Assembly: GCA_958295665.1 (NCBI GenBank)
Contig: OY282559.1
Coordinates: 247,872,764-247,936,763 of the forward strand
Reading direction: 5' to 3'
Length of the DNA stretch: 64,000 nucleotides
Source of the DNA: Tipula vernalis
Lineage: Eukaryota; Arthropoda; Insecta; Diptera; Tipulidae
The notes beneath the pieces are model-generated. The model was not told where the DNA came from and did no database searches. It was given only the letters and a program-made list of their open reading frames with translations. Below are positions 57,597-64,000 of this stretch, piece by piece (within the stretch, counting starts at the first letter, position 1; each line of letters starts with the position of its first letter). Both the position numbers and the translations under genes were made by a program.

Positions 57597-57795
57597 ATGT
57601 ACCCTGATAAGTGGAATGAAAACAACAACTATTTATCTGCGAAAATAAAAGTTAATAAAATAGTTAGTTAGTTCTTTCAACGATAGAATAACAAAGAACG
57701 AGGATGAAAAACAGCTTTTATTTCAAGTAATTGAGCGATATCGAGAAGAGTTTCCTATCAACCTCAAAAAATCTCAAATCAAGGAGAAACTATAA
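57597..57795 (+). pseudogene. transposon protein fragment, C-terminal part
   Basis: Plus-strand reading MYPDKWNENNNYLSAKIKVN (57597), a frame change, then ITKNEDEKQLLFQVIERYRE and EFPINLKKSQIKEKL with a stop at 57793. From memory of such proteins, this block follows the HWDGK block in the same chain, yet here it lies on the other strand. That implies an internal inversion or a composite element. Confidence 0.4.
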
Positions 57796-58560
57796 TTAGT
57801 TGTATTTATCACTATTATTATTAATATTACTGTTATAACTAATATTATAAAACAAACTTAAATTATTATGTAACTTTTTTAATAAACTATGTAAAAATAT
57901 ATAAAAATGATAGTTTTAATATTTGATTTATATTTTAAGCCATTTGAAAGATATTGCAATGCATTGTGTAATATCGTTTAAAAGGTTATTTAATGCATCA
58001 AAAATTTATTGATTGTGAAATTTCCAAAAAAATAAAAAATAAATACACCAACTTCAGACTCCTTTCAGAAAAGTTACGAAAAACTGCGTTCAATCGAAAA
58101 TTCTTGTTTATTTATAGTTTTTAATCCACGTAAGATATCAAAGAGTATAATATCACGTTTGAAAGGTTATTAAGTGCTGTAAAATAACGTATCCTAGATT
58201 TGCAAAGCGTTTTACAGAAAATGCGAAAAAAGACAAAAAAAGTACAAAAAATTGCTCAGAACTACCTCGAATGATAACAAAACACCAATTTTTGTGGTTT
58301 TAATCAATAGTTCATACAATTTTACTTCAGGAAATAATATATTCCATTTTATTGGAAAACGTGTGTGAGATTTATATTTTATTGGCAAGAATTCGGCAAT
58401 TTTTGATTTTTTGTACGTTTCTGCGTTGAGCACCATCTAATTTTTAACTTTTCTAATTTTTTTTTTCACTTAGATTCATTATTTTGGACCTACTTTCAGA
58501 TTTTGCCCGGCGAACATCAAAAACAAATACTTTAAAATTCACCATACATTTTTTGTGCAC

Positions 58561-58990
<430 letters not shown>

Positions 58991-59552
58991 TAGCTATACA
59001 CTGAGAGAAATCGTATTCTATTATTAAAAATATCTCATACTCAAATGCACAAAATAAAAATTTAACAATTTTCAAGTCTAAAATGCATCATATCAAGATC
59101 TGTAAGCACAAATGAAGACAAAATGCCAATTTTTCTGCACAATCGTGCTTTTACAAATTGATTATTATATTCTCCATTTGACAGGATGCAAAAATACATA
59201 ATTGAAGACTAGTACGCCGTAGTAGAGTATTATAGATTTGAATTGGAGACTTGTATGCTTCAAATGATAATTTTATCAATTTTATAAAATTATGCAGCAT
59301 TTAGTCACGATTGAAGTAAAAAATTTGAAATTAAATTGAGAAAATTGGTTTTCTTGATTGGCCATTTTAATATAGTTTTGGTTTGAATCATTTATTCTCA
59401 AATAAATTCCATTGACAATTAATAATTTTAAAAAAACGTCACGAATTTTAGAAATTATGCAACATTATTCTTGTTTTTGCTAAACTGTTAGAATCAAGTT
59501 AAGAAAACTAATGTCTTTCAATATTTGGCGAGTCATGTTTACAGCATTGCTA
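58991..59552. other. non-coding DNA, possible element terminus
   Basis: CACTGAGAGAAA at 58999-59010 directly follows TA and resembles a short terminal repeat; a near-inverse copy is at 1298-1311. The rest is AT-rich, with occasional CTCAAAT words shared with the window's right end. No gene. Confidence 0.35.
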
Positions 59553-59760
59553 CACTCAACGAAATAGCTATAAAAACACCCATAATTTCGAGATAAATTC
59601 ATTAATATTTTATTGAAACAGTATAGTTCATTGACATTTTTTATTGAGAGTATAATTAACTCTTAAATGTTATATATATATGGTGCATTTCAGAATTAAA
59701 TATTCATTTAGGTCTCTTTTTTGTATTTGGTAATACGAAATAGCTATAAAAACAGCTGTA
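59553..59760. repeat. left end of Tc1-type element (outer + inner repeat)
   Basis: Outer core at 59553 and inner core at about 59736 share CGAAATAGCTATAAAAACA. These are candidate transposase binding sites. Confidence 0.8.
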
Positions 59761-59803
59761 ATATTTTGTTAAAATATTTAACTAAAAAATATGTTATATA
59801 AAA

Positions 59804-60799
59804 CTAATAATGTGTATTACCGCCATTGTTCTTAATTACTTCAAATAATCTATCTGGCATTGAGTTAATCAATGTTTGAAGTGTTGACGTTGGTATTTGA
59901 TTCCAGGCCTGTTGAATTTTTCGTTTTAATTCAGATGCACTAGAATATTGATGCCCATTTTCATATACATTGCGAGCTAATAAACCCCATACGTTCTCTA
60001 TGGGGTTTAAGTCAGGACTAATAGCAGGCCAATCCAAAATTTCTATGTTTTTGGAAAAAAAACAATCTTTTGTTACCCTGGCAGTGTGTACCGCAGCATT
60101 ATCCTGCTGAAAGATCCAATTTTCCGATTCATAATGATCTCCATATTCAAGTAGGACATCTTCTAGGAGCTCTAAATATTTAACAGCATTCATCTTCGTT
60201 GAAATAAAGCATATTGGATAGGCTCCGTAATAACCGATGGCAGCCCATACCATAACAGTCCCTCCACCTAAATTACGACTATACATTGTCTCCTTTTCTT
60301 TGCGCAGATCATGCCAGTAATATTGGTAACCATCGGGGCCATCCAGGTTAAATTTTTTCTCGTCGCTAAAAATTACATTTCTCCATTCGGTTGTCCATGA
60401 CATATGATTATGCGCAAATTTTAAGCGAGCATTTTTATGGTGTTGTTTCAGCAGAGGTTTTGGTTTGCGTTTAGTCCATTTCACGGCTTTACTACTACTT
60501 AAAATTTGTTGTATACGACGTGTAGTTATAGATAATTGTAAAAAGGCTTTTATATTTGATGCTGACATCTTTTTCGTTGTTGCACATGAAATAATGTTGC
60601 GCTTATCCCTCTGAGTAATTTTCGGCACAGGACCAGGTCGCGCTTTCGAGCCATATTTATTGCCAAGTTTAATGTAATTGTATACTAAAGTGAGTGATCT
60701 GTTTATTTTTGAAGCAATTTGTCTCAAGGACATTCCGCAGTTATAATATGCTGTTATTTCCCCTTTTTCACTTTCAGTCAGCTTTGTTCCGCGTGGCAT
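59804..60799 (-). CDS. Tc1-family DD34E transposase, intact reading frame
   Basis: 331 residues if the second methionine (MPRGTKLTESEKGEI) is used; an upstream in-frame ATG at 60829 would add ten hydrophobic residues, which is unlikely. N-terminal helix-turn-helix pair: residues 8-46 (ESEKGEITAYYN ... SLRQIASKINRS) and about 78-100 (SASNIKAFLQLS, RRIQQIL), linked by ARPGPVPKI in the place of the GRPR hook. Catalytic triad D146 (FSDEKKFNLDG), D233 (QQDNAAVHTA) and E268 (SPDLNPIENVWG), with 34 residues between the last two, as in Tc1. The glycine-rich GGGTVMVWAAIG (178-189) is present. The length is normal for the family, with no stop or frameshift. It would cut and paste the surrounding 1.6-kb element. 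Activity is unproven. Confidence 0.9.
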   Translation of the reverse strand: MPRGTKLTESEKGEITAYYNCGMSLRQIASKINRSLTLVYNYIKLGNKYGSKARPGPVPKITQRDKRNIISCATTKKMSASNIKAFLQLSITTRRIQQILSSSKAVKWTKRKPKPLLKQHHKNARLKFAHNHMSWTTEWRNVIFSDEKKFNLDGPDGYQYYWHDLRKEKETMYSRNLGGGTVMVWAAIGYYGAYPICFISTKMNAVKYLELLEDVLLEYGDHYESENWIFQQDNAAVHTARVTKDCFFSKNIEILDWPAISPDLNPIENVWGLLARNVYENGHQYSSASELKRKIQQAWNQIPTSTLQTLINSMPDRLFEVIKNNGGNTHY

Positions 60800-60916
60800 A
60801 GCTATAAACCAAAAAAAAAAATACGGCATAAGCTAAATATATTTGAGGATAGTTATTCTTAGTAATTACCTGCTTTGAAATAAAAAAACCCGAAGTTTAA
60901 AAAATAGACACAACAC

Positions 60917-61153
60917 GAATTCCACTGTTTTTATATCTATTTCGCTCTGATGTAGCAGCACAACTGACTAATAATATGTAAATAAGAGATGCGTAATTGT
61001 ATCTGTATAAGCTATAGTTGCAAAATATTGTGAAGTCACAGTGGAATATTTATGCGTAGTTGGAATTATCCGTTGCATATTATAATATAATAATATTATT
61101 TATGTATGAACTAAGTTATAATCTAACTGTTTTTATAGCTATTTCGCTGAGTG
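60917..61153. repeat. right end of Tc1-type element (outer + inner repeat)
   Basis: Outer core ends at 61153; the inner core near 60928-60949 has one substitution (ATATCTATTT for ATAGCTATTT). Confidence 0.75.
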
Positions 61154-63290
61154 TACATAGCACAACTGTGAACGTTTTCCTAAAAACGTATTTCTATTTT
61201 ATGATTAAATCATCATCAGTTTAGCCACAAATGAATAATATGGCATTTCTGGCCTAATTTATTTAGTTTTCCTTAATAATCATAAGTTTCTCAGAATGCG
61301 CTTTGACAATTTATTACTTCAACAAAACAATGACCAGAAATTTAAGTCTATAATCACGGGTTTTTTGTTGATACTGTATAGTGTATAAGGGTTCATTTAG
61401 AATTTTTGTTAATTAAATACCACGCAGTAACAATATTTTCCTTCTTAATAAATTATAAAGTTCCAAATAGCGTATATACCTCATACTGCAGCACCGTATA
61501 TGCATTTACTCTTTATTAACCACTGTCAGATTGATTTGAAAAGTAGTTTGATGTATGGTTACTGAAATGAATTGAAGGTTTTAGGAGCAATTGAGCGTTA
61601 GGATTTTGTAACATCACTTTTTTTTCGATATTCGACCAATTATTGAATGCTCAACTATATTTACGTATATTTCCGGCCTACTATGCATACATTTTGTATA
61701 AGCTAATTCACAAGTAAAGTTGAAAAAATCGATTTTTGTCGAATATCGGAAAAAATGTTATACAAAATCTCTGTCCTGGTATAAATGAAATGATGTTTAG
61801 ATACTATAATTGTCACATTGAGATTCACCACCTATTGAAACTGATGTGATTCATTACAACTGGCCAATTTCCATTAATAGTTTCAATATCGAAATCCGCA
61901 GAACGGCAATGGAAGCCATTGAAATGTTTTGTTTGAAACTGCACTCATATCGTTTGTAGTGAAATAGATAATGGTAAAAAACACATAAATGGATTAAAAT
62001 TATAATACGCATAGTGATTTAGGAACAACATATTCCATATATTTTCATATGCGCCAATTAATCATTAAATTATAAATAAGTACAGATGGTTTTCATAGTT
62101 GTTATTCAGCATTGCTCAATCTGTATAAAGAAACGTGTTCATATAGGTATGCATAACTAGAATCACATCAAGAATTTAACTCTTCATTTCTTAGCATTAT
62201 TCATAATTTTAATTTAATCAACAGTTTACAACTACTAAATTTGACTGTAGTAATCTCAGTTTAAGATGATACATATCCAACGAAATGAATTATATAAATA
62301 CATTATATACTCCAGTGATGTATACTAATATCAATATGAAACTAACTACGTACATTCGTGCAGGTTTTTCTTGTCTTATCCTTAAATTGAGAATAACATC
62401 AATAATTTGAAACTGAATTATCTTATGTTTTTGAGAATACTATTCATACTATCGTTAGAACAACATATCATTTACATTTATCTCTTGTTTTCATTCAGTT
62501 TGTTTGAAGAATTCAATCAGTGAAGACTTGTGTTAAAAAATATTTTATTTTTATATATGGGGAATTCTTTTTCAAATCGGCCCCCTCTCTGCCCATTTCA
62601 ATTTTGGGGGAAAAAATTTTTTGAGCACACGAAAAAATTCGTCAACAAGTCTAGTTTTTGATATCGTTAGGGGTTTAGAAAAGAAAAAATATTCTAACCT
62701 CAAAAAAACTATCTAAAGTGAGGTATATTTACCAGCCGTAAACACCGAAGTTCTAAATCATCAGGTGAATATTGAATACCTAATTAAAAAATTTTAAAAT
62801 TTATGAAAATTAATTAAAATGAATTTATTTGGCAGACGAGTCATCAAAATTTACAAGTGAAGTTAAGGTAAGCGAAACGCATTTAGCGAACAAGAAGTGG
62901 CTAAGTTGCTTTCACGAACCATGGGAAGCCGTCGAGTTGAAGTGGCAGTCAACATTTGGGGGAAAACGAGAGGAACTACACAGATTAAGTTCGCCATCGT
63001 TAAAAATTGAGGAAAACTAAGAATGGAAAACCATATGCAAAATATAATTTATTGTAATACACAAAATTTACATAAAATATACAAAAATTTATGTAAAAAT
63101 TATAAACTTATTATTATTTAATAATAAATTAGAATAAGAACATTACGTTATGTTTGATTATAATAATAAATAATTTATTTTATTTTAATAAATAAATAGT
63201 AAAAAAATTAATTAAATCAAATATTTTATTTATTTTTATTAACATTTAAACACTCACTATGGAAATATTTTATTCTTAAATGGAGAATTA
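61154..63290. other. non-coding AT-rich DNA
   Basis: No recognisable gene. A 63-codon frame at 62829-63020 (plus) has more balanced composition than its surroundings and starts MADESSKFTSEVKVSE, but it matches nothing I know. The motif TCGATATTCGACCAA near 61626 has a partial inverse, TTGTCGAATATCGG, near 61736. Confidence 0.35.
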
Positions 63291-63800
63291 CTAACCTTAT
63301 AATAATCGTCAATATTTCTGATACAAGAATACGAGAATGGAAATCATAGTCTCAAAATGTGAAGTGGAGTCTCAAATAATTTCTACTGTATTCTAAAATC
63401 AACCAACATCTCAAATTGAGAATTGTATTCTCAAAACAAACCTTACCCAACATGTCAAATTGAGAATAGTAGTTTCAATAAAATCGCCCTTCATCTCAAA
63501 TGATATCATATCCTGTCAAATTTTTATGATTTTTAGTCTCAACTTGAGGAAACTTTTCTTAATATTACTGCTTTTCGTCTCAAATGAAAACTCACTCGCT
63601 CAAATTTTGTGAATTTTAGTCTCAAGTCATGTACAGTAAGCTCAAATGACATGAATGTTGTTCTCAAATGATTTCTTATCAAGAGAATTTTCTTATCATT
63701 TATGAGTATTAACATTAACATGAATATAATTTTTCATCAGTCAAGCAGAAAAAAAATAAATCTTGATCACTTTAGTCTCAATTATTACAAAATTATTCAT
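63290..63800. repeat. degenerate TCTCAAAT-word repeat
   Basis: TCTCAAAT, GCTCAAAT or GTCAAAT words occur more than twelve times in 500 bp (for example near 63371, 63411, 63494, 63570, 63597, 63641 and 63661) at spacing of about 20-45 bp. The order and spacing look like a decayed minisatellite. It is not coding. Confidence 0.45.
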
Positions 63801-64000
63801 ATTTTGAGCAAACGTAATAAAAACTATTGATGATTTGCAAACATATTATTCCTAAATTAATTTTTTTATTCTTAAAAACAAGCTACACTTTCATGAATTG
63901 AGATTACTTTTTTGAACACATTTACAATTTATAAACTACAAAATTTTGATATTAAGAGTATTAGATTTAAATGAAGAATCTTACTTTACTTCGATTATAC

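Larger units (their letters stand above)
59553..61153 (-). mobile_element. Tc1-type transposon, apparently complete, IR/DR ends
   Basis: TA at 59551-59552 is followed by CACTCAACGAAATAGCTATA, and the right end TATAGCTATTTCGCTGAGTG is followed by TA at 61154, giving inverted ends with TA duplication. Each end holds a second internal copy of the core: CGAAATAGCTATAAAAACAG at about 59737 and TGTTTTTATATCTATTTCGC near 60930, about 185-200 bp in. This is the IR/DR arrangement known from Sleeping Beauty-type and some Drosophila Tc1-like elements. One uninterrupted transposase ORF lies inside. Confidence 0.9.

Noticed and set aside
62829..63020. 63-codon frame starting MADESSKF
   Set aside because: Composition is slightly gene-like, but it has no recognisable domain or neighbours. 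It could be an exon; this cannot be supported from sequence alone.

Overview
The window looks like a piece of an AT-rich eukaryotic genome, most likely an insect and probably a fly (Diptera). That is inferred from its mobile elements: non-LTR retrotransposons of the Jockey, CR1-like and RNase H-bearing groups, a Penelope-like element, a Helitron, a mariner, a Tc1-type element and a pogo-like remnant. I found no host gene, tRNA, rRNA, bacterial operon or CRISPR array. The window is nested mobile elements and satellite DNA in non-coding sequence.

Layout: 1-10092 holds a short inverted-repeat element at the left edge, a diverged terminus of a foldback-like family (about 1587-1908), a 5'-truncated CR1-like LINE (3480-5977) and a pogo-type transposase remnant (about 6110-6600, minus). 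10093-31471 is the main feature: 21 kb of a 156-bp satellite, about 134 monomers. The first half (10411-20926) lies between two long inverted repeats (10093-10410 and 20835-21180). Those repeats carry TTTCGGCTG motifs at their outer ends and a piece of the satellite monomer at their inner ends. The simplest reading is a foldback-like transposon whose terminal-repeat unit was amplified into a satellite. The second half (21181-31471) is a different subfamily set with higher-order repeats of about 4.0-4.1 kb and 1.07 kb, and it ends sharply at the 5' end of a Jockey-type LINE.

31472-35990 is that Jockey-type LINE, decayed. 36003-39768 is a non-coding AT-rich segment with roughly 40-bp inverted ends. 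40319-40690 and 40930-41046 are foldback/hairpin repeats. 43816-49766 is a nest: two head-to-head Penelope-like GIY-YIG ends on the outside, an exact 14-bp direct repeat at the inner boundaries, and between them a minus-strand LINE, a plus-strand RNase H-bearing LINE and a Penelope N-terminal fragment.

50240-50480 is another scrap of the RNase H-bearing LINE. 52076-55636 is a decayed Helitron (Rep-side region, Pif1-type helicase, C-terminal endonuclease-like domain) with an inserted ~350-bp sequence, and a broken mariner abuts its end (55641-56936). 57029-58563 is a TIR element lying between two (AT)n tracts. 59553-61153 is a Tc1-type element with an uninterrupted DD34E transposase and doubled repeats in each end, the only candidate for an intact protein here. 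The rest, to 64000, is non-coding with a loose TCTCAAAT-word repeat near the right edge.

The elements do not form a pathway. The window records repeated insertion, decay and satellite amplification, as in heterochromatin or repeat-rich intergenic DNA.
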